64,000 bases of DNA from Portunus trituberculatus. Its lineage: Eukaryota > Arthropoda > Malacostraca > Decapoda > Portunidae. Where the stretch lies: contig NC_059299.1 of the NCBI RefSeq assembly GCF_017591435.1, positions 9,252,480 through 9,316,479 of the forward strand, read 5' to 3'. This document shows positions 1-12,037 of this stretch, one piece after another. Made by a program: the position numbers and the translations under genes. Position 1 is the first letter of the stretch, and each line of letters opens with the position of its first letter. The notes under the pieces were generated by a model. The model did no database searches. It was not told where the DNA came from and worked only from the letters and a program-made list of their open reading frames with translations.

Positions 1-781
1 CCATTAACCTGCTGGCCCTGAAGATGGCACTGCTGCGTGACCCGGAGTTGAAAAAAATAGCTGTTCCCACGTTTTTTTCTCCCCTCTTCTAATATGACCT
101 TCAGCTTTCCTTCCGTGCCTCCCATCCCTCTGGGTCCCACGGGAGCTGCAGTGGTAGTAGTCGTGGTCGTTAGTTTAGTTTTGGGTACGACTATAGAAGC
201 ACGCTTGTCTGTCTGTCTGTCTTTCCAGCAAGTGAAACATTAATTTTTCCTTAGGATCCGTACTTTGAAAGGCTTTGTTCTCAGGACTAGTTTCGAAGGT
301 CACGGGGACTGTCATTCGGGTTCTCGAGGCTTTTTTTTTTTTTTTTTACTTGTCAGTGATGCAGAATACTTGTTAAACTACTGCTTGTCTGTCTGTCTCT
401 CCAGCAGGTGAAACTTTAATTTTTCTGAGTCTTAAAAGGCTTTGTTCTCAGGACAAGTTTCGAAGGTCACTGGAACTGTCATTCGAGTTCTTAAGGCTTC
501 TCTTCTTATCAATGATGCAGAATCTCTGTGATGCAGAATCTCTGTTTCTATATTCGTAAAAATTTATTTGAAAACCAACACATAACGTTGTCGAGGGAAC
601 ATAGCGAAAGAATAAGCAATGATCTGTCTTCTTGAATCTTATGAGACTGATTATAACATTGTTTTCACTGATATGTGGTTGTACGGGCGAAGAGTCCTCT
701 ATTACTTATGTTATCTTAGGCAAATGTGGGATCGTAATATAACAAAAGGCTTTAATTCCTACTTTTAACATTCCTTTTCAG
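1..781. other. 5' non-coding sequence or intron upstream of the LRR gene
   Basis: No coding sequence is visible. The stretch contains a diverged tandem duplication (about 202-345 and 383-505) and ends in a pyrimidine-rich splice acceptor with AG at 780-781. The LRR gene therefore probably has at least one non-coding exon to the left of this window, and this stretch is probably the end of its first intron. Confidence 0.5.
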
Positions 782-798
782 AATGTGATGCATTTAAC

Positions 799-1298
799 AT
801 GGCAAGAAATACTCAGCCACCACCTCGGACGTACTCCATCACTACCACCATCACTATCATCACCCTTTTCATCGTCGCCACTCTTGCCACCCTCCCCACC
901 CCTACACAAAGCCAAGAGGTTCCCCAAGGATGCGACCTCCACCCTCAGGAGAAACTGGTGTCGTGCAGGAGTGTGAATACTTCCCTCCTGCAAGATTTCT
1001 TACAACAAGTCATCACCATTACAACCATTGCACCACAAGACATAATAATCACTACTACCGCAACACCAGATAACTCCACCTCCACCACAAATATCACCAC
1101 GCCACACCCACACACCACGGCAGAGAGCGAGAGTGAGGGCGAGGCTAGCGAACTGAAAAGCTTCAGCAGTGATAGACCAAGGTGGGTATCCAGTTATGTT
1201 CTTGTTCCTCCGACACGCCACACACACATATACGGACATCGGAAAATATAAATATTTGCTTTTATAGTCCTTAATTGTGGTAATTTTGGCCAGTAAGT

Positions 1299-1390
<92 letters not shown>

Positions 1391-2583
1391 TGTGAAATTA
1401 CTGTTAGCTACATCTCGTCTTTTCTTTCATCCTATTCCCGTAACTTATGTCTTCCAGTTGCTCCCGTTAGCAGGTCGCCACACGGGATCAGTCTTTCCCT
1501 CACTGTCTTTTGTCCTTCCTTCACTCTGCCTTCCATTATCACGCTCTCTCTTTTCTCCTCTTCATTCAGCCACTTTCCCTCCTTAGCTGTCATACATTCC
1601 TACACTTGTATATTGACGTTTCCCCTCCCCTAATGAAGGCTAAGTGAGTAAAAAACGCTTTAAATCTTGCAGTTGGGAGTCCTCAGAGATAACGGAACTA
1701 GAATGCGTGGGATGCGGCGTTCCTAAGCTGACCCCAACACTCTTTGGCCCACTGGCGACCTTGGAGCGCCTTACCATCGTCGACTCAGGACTAAAGGAGA
1801 TTCTATCTGATGCTCTGGCCTCCCACGCCCTCACCCTAGTCCACCTTGACCTCTCCTACAACCTCCTACAGTCCGTGCCTGGAGAAGTAGTCAGACTCCC
1901 TCGTTTGCAAATTCTTGATCTGCGACATAATGCGATTCACCATGTGACAGAAGGGACGGTGCTCTCCTCAATGCGAGCTCTTCGTTACCTCTACCTGGAC
2001 CATAATCAACTGGGCCAGGTAATGCTAGAAACAGGGAAGACAATTAATTATGTGATGAGATGCCAAAAATGGAAAGATGTGATGATGAAGATGAAAGAAA
2101 AAGAAAAAAAAGTAATAGTAGTAGTAATCGTAATTTGAAATTATATAAGAACCAGTCAATTAATAAGGTGTGCATTTGTTGACACCTAATCCTCTATCTA
2201 CCTTTTTCCTCTCAGACGCTCAGCAGCAACCAGAGTCAAAGGTCACGCCAGTCCGTGTTTGACCTCTGGGCCGCCGACGAGGACACGCGCCCCTTACCTC
2301 GCCTCTCACACCTGGGTCTCTCTTTTAACGCCATCAAAGGTAAGAGCTATAGTAACCTGTTCCTTTGTTGATAATGTACGTTAATTTGATGTTATTCTAC
2401 ACTTTTTGCTCTGTTGGAGTCAGTGCAAAGGAGGATGACAGTCAGAGCTGAGTCAATAGGGAGCTTTAAAAGGTTAGATAAGTTCATGGATGGGAATGAT
2501 AGAAGGAATTAGGTAGCTTAAATACAACAGGGACTGCCTCGTATAGGCTTGGCGGCCTCTTGCAGCTTCCCTCTTTTCTTATG

Positions 2584-2615
<32 letters not shown>

Positions 2616-2618
2616 ATG

Positions 2619-2667
<49 letters not shown>

Positions 2668-5600
2668 AGAGGTACCCAGCGGAGGTTTTGCTGCCCTGCC
2701 TAGTTTGCTCCACCTGGACCTGAGTCACAACTTGTTGATCTCCCTTCGTGAGTCTGACCTCCCGTCCTCTCTCCTAAATCTGGACCTCGGAGGTAAGCCT
2801 GAAGGAAATGTTCATAAGTCTACAAGCTCAAATTCTTCTGTCAGCATTTTAGGTTCTTGAATTGATAAGTTAAATTTTTGTCTGAAACCTTCAAGTTCAG
2901 TCTAAATTTGTTTCATAACTTCTGCAATGCCTTGAGTCAGTTTAGTAATAAATCATACAGTAAGTCAGTCTAGACTAATAAGTCTGTCACTCTAGAGTGA
3001 TTTTTCTTCTTTTCTCAAAAAAAAAGTTTAGTTTATTCAAGTCCATCATTCTAATAAAGCCTACAGTGTTTAGGAGAGAGTCTGCCAAGTGAATGCAGCT
3101 AATCAGAAGCTCACACCTGCAGGTAACCCTTGGAGCTGCACCTGTGAGGCAGCCTGGATCCTGGAACAGTACAGCACACCCCTCCCCTCCATCACCATCA
3201 CCTCTCCCATCTGTTTCTCACCCCTACACCTGCACCGCCATCACCTTGACTCCCTCTCAGGTAGGCTTGGTGTATGTATGCATGTGTGACTGTGTGCATG
3301 TAAAGGACTTTTGTAAATTTAATATAGTACTGTATATTAGTTGTCTCTATATACTTTTAATGATTTGCTCTCTCTCTCTCTCTCTCTCTCTCAGCCACAG
3401 AAGTGTGCCCACCAAAGGACGACTTGAGCAACAGCCAAGAGGACCAGGTGGTGCACATTGGTGATGACGTGCAAGGACCACTGAAAGATGCCTTCATGTC
3501 TGTCCGTTTGCTGAATGCCACGACCCTCACCACACATGCCCTCCTTATTTCCTGGAGGGTCGATGCTGCCTTCTATTCCCTTAGCACTCCTCCCCTGCAG
3601 CCACTGTCCTGGGCTGTAACAGTGCGGAATGTGACACAGGACCCCAGTGAGGTTCAAGTCACACACCTGAGGCTAGAGAGGTACAAGAGGGAACAGCCTC
3701 AGTGGACACCTGGTGATGGTTTGTTTGCTGAGGTGCTTGGAGGTCTCAGTGCAGACACAGCTTATGTTATCTGTCTCACAGTGGTACAGAGCCACCGCCT
3801 ATATACTCGGCCAGGCCACTGCCTACATAGCACCACTCTTTCCACCATTTTCACCCTTTCCACACCCCGACCTCCTGGCCCTCCTGCTGGTGCTATACCC
3901 GAGGCCCTGCAGTCATATTCTACACAAGATTATGACATCCACACAGAGGCCTTCACAGTGTGGAGTGAGCCCCACTCAGCCTCCCTATCCTGGAATATCA
4001 CTGTCCTTCCCAGGGAGAGTCGAGCAAGGTCCCTAGTGCCACACGAGAGCCAGCTGCTGCGCCCACTGGGGTGGAGAGTGTCCTATCGCCGCAGTGACCA
4101 GGATGGAGAAGGGAAAGATAAAGAGACAGAGGTGGTGTTGGTGAGCCGTGGAGGAGAACCCCTACAAAATTTTACAAATAACTACTCTATTGAGGGTCTC
4201 CAGGCTGGCTCAAAGTATGTCTTCTGTCTCCACACTCTGACTGATGAAGAATTGATGGAAGCTCTGGCAGGGAGCAACAGCAAGAGGCCACAGCAGAATA
4301 TGTCTCCCCTGGAGCCCTTGCCATGGGAAGCACACTCACATACTCTGCCTACCACTACACAAGTTGTAGATTCTAGAAGAGGTGGTGGTCACCAGGAATT
4401 TGAGACTAACACTGGTAATCTGCCAACAGTTTTGCCTCCCCTCCATCCCAATCAAGCTTCATCTCCTACCCACACAACTCTGCCTCCTCCTGAAAGCAAG
4501 CCATCCTTCAATGCTCCTGACATGACAAGCAGCCACAGTTTTCCAGCAAACCCTCCCCCCACCTCATTGTCCTCCACTATCCCATCCATCTCTCCTGATC
4601 TTTCCCCTGCCCCTCCTAACTTCCCTCCTGCCCTTCCAAACTTTCCTCCCTCCCCTTCTAACCTTCCTCCTCCTCCTCCTAACTTTCCTCCTGCCCCTCC
4701 TAGCCTCCCTCCAGTCTCCAATAACCGTCCCCCTCGCCCCTCCCATCCTCCATCTAGTGGGGGATTTGTGTACACCAGCTCAGGCAAGAGGATCCCACTG
4801 CCCTCAGGCCCCTCAGGGCTAGTGCCACCCTTTGGTGTGCCACCACCCATTCCTATGCGTGATCCTGGGCCACGCCGGGGAGTGCCATCACCTCCCACCC
4901 ATTCGCGACCTTCACGTCAGAGATTCATCTATGAATTTGAGGAGACCTCACCAGTACCACCACCGTCACCATCATCACTCTCCTCTGGCTCACGGACTCA
5001 GATCTACACCTACCAAACACGACGCCGGCGGGCAGTGGAGGGACACAAGAAATTGCCCTTAAAGACAACACCTCTGTGCCGCCAGGTGGTGACACCTGTT
5101 GAACTGGATGTAGTCCTCCCTGCCACCATTGCTGCCACTATCTCCTGTGCCACCACAGTGGTGGTGGTGCTGTTGGTGTGCTGCTGCTGCTGGCCACGCC
5201 GCTGCTGCCGCCGGAAAAGTGCCTGGCGGTCCCGGTCTACTCATGACTTGCGGAAGGTGAGCACCATCTCCGCCCCATCCCCTGTGACAGTATTCTCAGG
5301 ACACACTTCAGTGATGGCTGGCACGGGAACAGCTCGGAACAATGGCGGTGCAGCGACCTCCAGGGAGGAACTGCCAGCAGACTCAGATCGGGCAGGACGC
5401 TCCATTTCTGTGACCTCCTCCTCAGGCTACCTCACTCCCCTCGGTGCTTCAGATGGCCGTGAGCCACAAAGCAAGAATCCAGATCCAAAGGCAGCCTACC
5501 TCTCCCTCATGCAGAGCCGCCTTCTGCAGAAACACAAGGACATGCCAGACTTTCACCCCGGGTATGACATCCCACCCACAGCCTCCAACAAGACACTCGT

Positions 5601-6519
5601 CGGCTACGATTACCCACACCCGACTCCTGTTGACCCCACAGATGGCAGTGGGAGGAGATTAAAAAACCCAAGCACGTCCTCACCGCCACAGCTGCCGTCT
5701 CCCTCCAGCAGTGACTCCAACTTTAATGTCTCCATTGGGAACACTCCAGAGCCCAACAGGAACCCAGCAGAGGTGAACCTAAACATTCCCTTCCATCAGC
5801 TCAAGAGCTCCGGCCTCACCAAGAGTGTTCATGTCCCTCCCAGAGACAGTGACAATTCTGATTACATCTACACTGGAGAAGAGACGCCCACCTCCACACC
5901 AGTCAGAACCTACCTCAAGCACCCGCCACCCTCCAAGGCCCGCCACCGCAAGTTTGGCCAGGCACAGCAAGGCAGCCAGGAGCATGGCAGCACGCTCCAG
6001 TCTCTGAGCCGCTCCACACCTGACCTGGCCACAGCTGGTACTACACAGGCAGTATCAGAGTTTCCTCCTGGTAAGCCAGTTTCACTCCCTCCTGAAGTCA
6101 CTGCTGTGGAAAACTCAGGATATGTCAATTTTCCAGCAGTTCAGAATGATACTCAGTTAAGCAGCCAGCAGAAACAGCCAGTGAATAGCAACATCAATAA
6201 CAGTAAGGAGCGAGAACCGTTCCACACCTGGGCGGGGCACACTGCCAAGGCTCGGCCTGGCGTGGGTGAGGTAGTACTTTCTGGCGGAACACTCATTGAG
6301 GTTCCTGAAGGTTACGTAGTGCCCAATGCACCCAAGCCAACACCCTTCATCAGGCTGTTGGTCCGTGGCCAGGATGAATCCAAAGACAATACGCTACAAA
6401 CGGCATCATTGCCTCCATCTATACATGAAAGTAATGGAGATGACAGAGACAGTGTGACACATCTCACTTCCAAGAGAGATAACAACAGACTTATCATCAA
6501 CACAGCAGTGGCTCTCTAG
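799..6519 (+). CDS. LRR and fibronectin III-like type I transmembrane protein
   Basis: Predicted single-pass cell-surface protein of 1412 aa. Coding exons are 799-1181, 1673-2018, 2216-2339, 2670-2792, 3123-3260 and 3395-6519; all junctions are GT-AG and keep phase. The start ATG at 799 opens a hydrophobic signal-like N-terminus, followed by a Thr-rich stretch. Leucine-rich repeats occupy about residues 128-325, with typical LxxLDLSxN cores. They are capped by a cysteine-rich LRRCT-like segment (NPWSCTCEAAW) near 327-371. Two fibronectin III-like regions lie near 390-517 and 557-654, then a proline-rich stalk near 717-873. A tetrabasic RRRR site (about 5025-5036) precedes a membrane segment near 945-968. 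The cytoplasmic tail is about 440 aa, Ser/Pro-rich. LRR plus FN3 proteins usually act in adhesion or neuronal recognition, which is inference here. I could not assign a named orthologue. An out-of-frame ATG at 788 lies just upstream of the chosen start. Confidence 0.85.
1303..1378. repeat. (TA)n microsatellite in intron 1 of the LRR gene
   Basis: About 75 bp of uninterrupted TA dinucleotides between coding exons 1 and 2. Confidence 0.95.
2441..2580 (+). repeat. Dispersed LINE-like 3' end fragment
   Basis: This stretch (GAGTCAATAGGGAGCTTTAA and following, ending in CTTTTCTTATGT) matches a diverged copy at about 14008-14150. Both resemble the 3' ends of CR1/L2-like LINEs commonly seen in decapod DNA. 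The dispersed copies are seen; the family name is inference. Confidence 0.5.
3368..3394 (+). promoter_or_regulatory. Splice acceptor whose pyrimidine tract is a (CT)n microsatellite
   Basis: An uninterrupted run of about 12 CT units ends in CAG directly before the 3.1-kb last exon of the LRR gene at 3395. The repeat itself serves as the polypyrimidine tract. Confidence 0.8.
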
Positions 6520-6803
6520 CATCACAAACAGTAGTGAAGTGTGAAGGGAAATATTGAAGATACTTCCCACCACTCGTACAGTGAAGATCAAAATATGTGC
6601 CATGAGACTGATGATCCACTGCCAAACTGTGACATGCAAACTTGCAGAAATTAAACAAATACATTGTTGCAGTTGTTCTAAAATCATACTGCCAGTAGAC
6701 ATTATAAAGTTACCAGAAGCAGCTGTCTTGCAGTCTCCTCCCCTGCTGCCACACACCAACACATGGAGGCCTCAGGCACTACACAGAGGCTTCCTACAAT
6801 CAC

Positions 6804-6866
6804 AATAAACACTGAAGTGCAATACTACACTGGATTTGTAACCTCTATTCTTGTATTATAAATAAA
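6804..6866 (+). terminator. Polyadenylation signals of the LRR gene
   Basis: Two canonical AATAAA hexamers, at 6804-6809 and 6861-6866, lie 285-345 bp after the stop codon and are the likely 3' ends of the transcript. Confidence 0.6.
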
Positions 6867-6869
6867 ATG

Positions 6870-8174
6870 TATATAAGATGTTGGTCATTGCATGTCTAGT
6901 CTTATAGCAATATATATATATATATGGTGGAGAATCTTGTATATGTGTATATATGTATAGTGGGAGTACCTCATAAATAGTGAACAGGATCTGATCACCA
7001 ACAACTGCAGTATGCCACAAGCACTGAAATACAACAACTTGTACTAGGATATAAAAACTGAACTTTTTTATATATACATAAATTTTAAAGGCCTTCCTGT
7101 CATACTATGTATAACAATAGAACTATCATAATAGAGCACATTATAAATGCAGCAGATATATTAAAAAAAATAACTAAAGCAATTACTTTGCCATAATAAC
7201 ACCTCATAGATAAAAAACAAGACAAAAAAGAGAAACAAAGAGCTTTGGCAAATCTATCTATGCATTATTAATGCCATGGACAGAGAGAAAATATTCATTA
7301 AAAACATGTTTCTAATATCATATAGCAATCAACAGTTTTATAAATATTTACATTATAGATATACTATTTCAATCATACCAAGATCCTCATCTTAAAAACC
7401 TTTATGAATGAACAACAGTATCTTACAAAATTCAGTATATGTACAATTCTTAAGTAATTTGTAACTTGAGAACTCCACATGCAAGGATTATCTCTCATAA
7501 CACACTTGCACAGTGCACAATGGTATGTATGCTGGACAACTGGAAGTGGAATTAGGTTCTATAAACTGAATCACTGAATCAGCTACCAGTTTTCATACAA
7601 AACCTGCCTGACGTTTCCAGTAACCCAGAACACCAGTGAAACAAGATGAGACAAGGACCACCACCTTACAAGAGTTATGGAATGTTAGGTGAAGATCTTG
7701 CTCCTTCCTGTATGCCTTAGTTACTTTTGTTCAGTGATGAGCTTTCAGGACTCCACTCATTCTTCTCATCCCTCCCCAAGAATATAAAAAAGATTTAGAT
7801 ATTTCAGCCCAGTTGCATAAAAAGATCTATAGATATTTCAACCCAGTTGCAGCTGCAGCTCATCAGTAGTTCAGCATTTGTAGAACAGGACTCAAATGTT
7901 TTGTTCTTTCATCTGTATTATTTATAAATGTCATGGAGATAATTAGTCAGGTTCCAAAGAGTGAATAATCCTCATTACACTGTAACTAAAATCATGAAAG
8001 CACCTTGAAAACTCCAAGGACTTCCAATATAGTCTGTCAGTAAGTAAGAGAGAAGATGACAGTCTCTCCAGGAATGTTCAATATCACAGTCTGAAACACA
8101 ATGCACATTAAAAGAAAGGCACCACAATCACTCACTCTTTGTGACATGCATGTCTGATCACCATCATCAAGGCT
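6870..8174. other. Convergent intergenic region and 3' UTRs
   Basis: AT-rich sequence between the convergent LRR gene and the TBK1-adaptor-like gene. It holds short TA tracts near 6910 but no coding sequence that I can support. Part of it is presumably the 3' UTR of the minus-strand gene. Confidence 0.5.
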
Positions 8175-11100
8175 TCAAGAAATTACCTCAAAGCCATTCT
8201 CAACTTCAAAGTGACTGACAACATGGGACTCAAAGGACTCCTGGGGAATCACCCTCGGGAACACAGCATTGCACATTGGACACACACGCTCGTCCTCCAC
8301 CTCCAGCGTTGGATCAGGTGAGGTGCTGACAGTGCGAGTGTCTGGCCGGAAATATTCAGCCTCACGCCCTTCATCGTCACTCATCTATTAAGAAAAAAAT
8401 TGTATTTTTCACATGCTACTCATAAATAAGGCAATGTTTTTTAGTCACACATCAAATCATAGCTCTAAAGTTTTTCTTACATACTACTCAATAGCTATAG
8501 CAACAGTTTTAGTTAAACATCAAATTAAGGTTTTGGAACTTTTCTCTTTACTTTTATGGGGTGATATGGTGAGAAGCACAAGATAAAAGAATACTACTTT
8601 AATCCTTGCTTCACCCTGAGTTTCTCTCATCCAATTCCAAGCACAACTTTCAATACAGCGTTATTTCAAGATACAAAGCTTCCTACCTGAACCTGTCTCC
8701 AGTCAAAGGGACTCTGTGGCCTGTCATGGGTCCTGGCACCCACCTCCACCAACACATTGTTGTCTCCGCTGCTCTCGTGTCTTATACCGTCAAGCCTCTC
8801 AAGCCTCGTACTGCTGGTGATCACGTGCATGTGTGTTACTTCCAATCACTCTATGAAAAGGTCTCACCATCATTAAGAGTTATGAGTAGTTATCAGTCAA
8901 CTTCCATTTCCACAAAAAACTCCTGAGTAAACTGGTTATATTTTTGAAAAGTGAGGAGAAAAGGAACAATAAACAATACATTCTTGCTCAGACCACCATA
9001 TTGAGCACCACTGACCCATTGGAGCCTGTGCCAGATACAAAACTAGAAGGGAGAACTGATCCATAGGTGGCCAGTCGGCTCTGGCAGGTGCCTTCATCAT
9101 CCTGCACCTTCTGGAGAGCTGTGTCATCCACCTGGCTGTGAGTTGAGGGAGTGAGTGTGAGTGTCGAGAGGTCACGGTCCCTCTGGCTCAGCATTGTTCC
9201 GTCTTTACTTGGCTCAGAACTCACTGGAAGGTTGAAAGCGATAGACATGAGTGAGTCAAATCAAGGCAATGATGTACACACATTACCACTTGATATAAAA
9301 CTAAAACAATCACCAAAGCTCAAATAGATTTTGAATGGCTTTCATCTCTATCTTTTGACTCCTTATCACTTCAGTTCACCTCTTCGGGAGCTAGAGGAAT
9401 GTGGCAGGGAGTGTATGATGGGGGACAGGAGCAACAGGCTATGGTTCTGGTCTTGTAAGCAGGATAGGAGTTCTTTCATACGACGTGTGGCATTCTGCAA
9501 CATCTTCTCCTCCTCCGTGTGATTGCTACTCCACAAAGATGCCGAGTTCCCAAGCTCAGTGCTACTCACCTGTTGACACATACCAAGTAGAAAAGTCCCA
9601 CACTGAAACCATCATCCATTTATAAAGAAGTGTTAAATGGTGAGAATACTACACTGGTAATTAATACAACAGCTGAGGACCAAAGGTTATACTCTTTACT
9701 GTATTTTGATTTATTCCAATTTTGCAAACTCAAAATATTAGATTCATCAAGAAAAATTATCAAAAAGAGCAAAAGGAATGGTATAGTCACCTCCTCATAA
9801 CCATCCAACATGTTGTCTCTGTATGATGGATGGAACCTGGCTGTTAGGTCCTCAAAGCTATCAAGATCATCTGCAAGGAAGAGAAAAAAAAAACACCATC
9901 ACACCAGCAGACAGAAATCTTACTGCAAAAACAAACAAAATCAAATATATATAAAAAAAAGACAAACAAAAAAAAAGATATAATATTTTGAAGAAACCTT
10001 ATTGCAGACAAACGTAAGAAACAAATACCCATAGAAAAACAAACAGAAACAACACATAGTGCTGTGAAGTAATCTTACAGCAAGAAACAAACACAAAAGA
10101 ATGAATATACCTAAAAACTAAAAAAAAAAACCTCTTGGCCAAACCTGAAGCGGAGGAAATCTTCCGTCTGGAGGCCGTTGTGAGCTCCGAGGCAGAGGCA
10201 GCAAGACCAGCACCTCCTGGCAGTGCCTTCACTTGTGTGGCAATGAGACTTAGCTTCTCCTTTAGCTTTTTGTTCTCTTCATTCAAGACGTTCACCTGGT
10301 GATGGGATGAGGTGGTATACACTTACATATAACAAAGAAAATCAACAACACATTCACAAGCCAAGGCTCAAAGAGACAGGAAGAAACCAGAAAGATCAAT
10401 TATACAAGGGAGTTAACATACTTTCATTACCACACACTTACATGGCTAACTATTTCTTGCATACAAGGGGAAGATAAATGAAAGATGCTTACAACCACTG
10501 AATCTTCCAGAAATGTGAACTTCATAACATAATACTAGTTACAATGTGCTGCAAAAACCAGAACAGTGACCACAGATACATACAAAGATACCTTCAAAAT
10601 TCAACAGGATAATCTGACTGTTATCGTTTTTATGTTCAAGATGCTGTACTGTATACAACCCCCATGTCACAGACTCAGTTCCCAGAGTGTCTCTTGTGGC
10701 TATAAATTTATACTGCCTTCAGATCCACTCAGAGTTTTCGTACTCTAAACAAAGATTAGGCAAATTCATGGATATGTGTGTGCATTACATACTAGGATTG
10801 CCATGTGTATGCCTGATTGTTTCTTGTAGCTCCACTTATGTCTTAGGTATGATAGCAGGCAAGAATCCCAGCACACTGACCTGCTTGGAGAGGCGCCTGT
10901 TGTCCTGCGTGCTCCTGGCCAGCTGTCTGTTGAGGTTCATGTTCTCAGTGGACAGTGTGGTGAACTTCTCCTTCAGGTTGCAGCACTCCTGATGCTTGGA
11001 GTGTATTTCTTGGTTCAGCTGTAAATTCTTCTCTCTAAGTTTTATACTGTTTTCCTGATCAGGTGATAGAAATGAATATTTCAAATTACAGTAACAAGAA

Positions 11101-11945
11101 TATTGTCATCCAACTCCTATTTGACAGACAGTGGTGAGTAGATTCTTACTACCTGGATTAGTCTGAGAGTGAGTGTGACTTGCATCATGCAGGCACCAGA
11201 ACTATTAAACCCTTGAAAAGCTGTAGTGAGAGAACAATCAACTGTCAAACACATTCAAGCCTAAAGAACTAGCTACATAATTCAGTGCTAAAGCATGAAG
11301 TCAAGTATTGTGCACCATATGTGAGGCTTAACTAGGAAGGCTTTGTCCTGTAGTGACTTCATACAGGCTGCTGGCAAAACAAAACAACCTCAATGTCAAC
11401 TTCAATGTGTGGGTTCAAGCTGCCTGTGTCTAACTGTTCCTCAAGCTACTGGAAGTCCTCACTCGCAACCTCTTGTCCTGAAAGGCTGGCAACAGTAGCT
11501 TTAGGGTTGATTCACACTATCGGTCCGGTCTGGCTTCGCTCTCGCTCCGATCTCACTCTGGTCAAGGTCCTGGTGCATTCACATGTACGGTTTGCTCTCG
11601 CTCCGCTATCGGTCCCATCCCTTCCTCTCCTTCAACACTAGTGGAAGTCACACCACCAGTGACGGAGGATGAGTGACTTTTCTCCATCCAATTTGGCAGT
11701 GATCGCCACTGCACTTAACGAAGAAGAAAGAAAGCAAAAAAGTAGATTGTGGGTTCATCCTACGCTGAAAGATAGAAAGAGTGAAGGAGAGTTCCATGCT
11801 TTATATCCACATCATATTGATGATGAGACTAAATGTTTCAACTACTTGTGAACATTGTAACATTTGAAAAAAAAAAATACTTTAAAAAATTGAGGATGAA
11901 AACCACAAGATGTAATTAACTTTTGCATATTTTTTTTCCAGTGTA

Positions 11946-12037
<92 letters not shown>

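Noticed and set aside
785..976. Alternative frame overlapping the start of the LRR gene
   Set aside because: It ends quickly, has no signal or domain, and the frame from 799 joins correctly to the LRR exons.
4452..4898. Gly-rich minus-strand frame inside the LRR gene
   Set aside because: Mirror of the proline-rich coding stretch on the plus strand.
10132..10145. Later donor (AAGAG/GTTTTT) for an adaptor-gene exon
   Set aside because: Joining it to the next exon gives an immediate stop; the donor 13 bp earlier keeps the frame.
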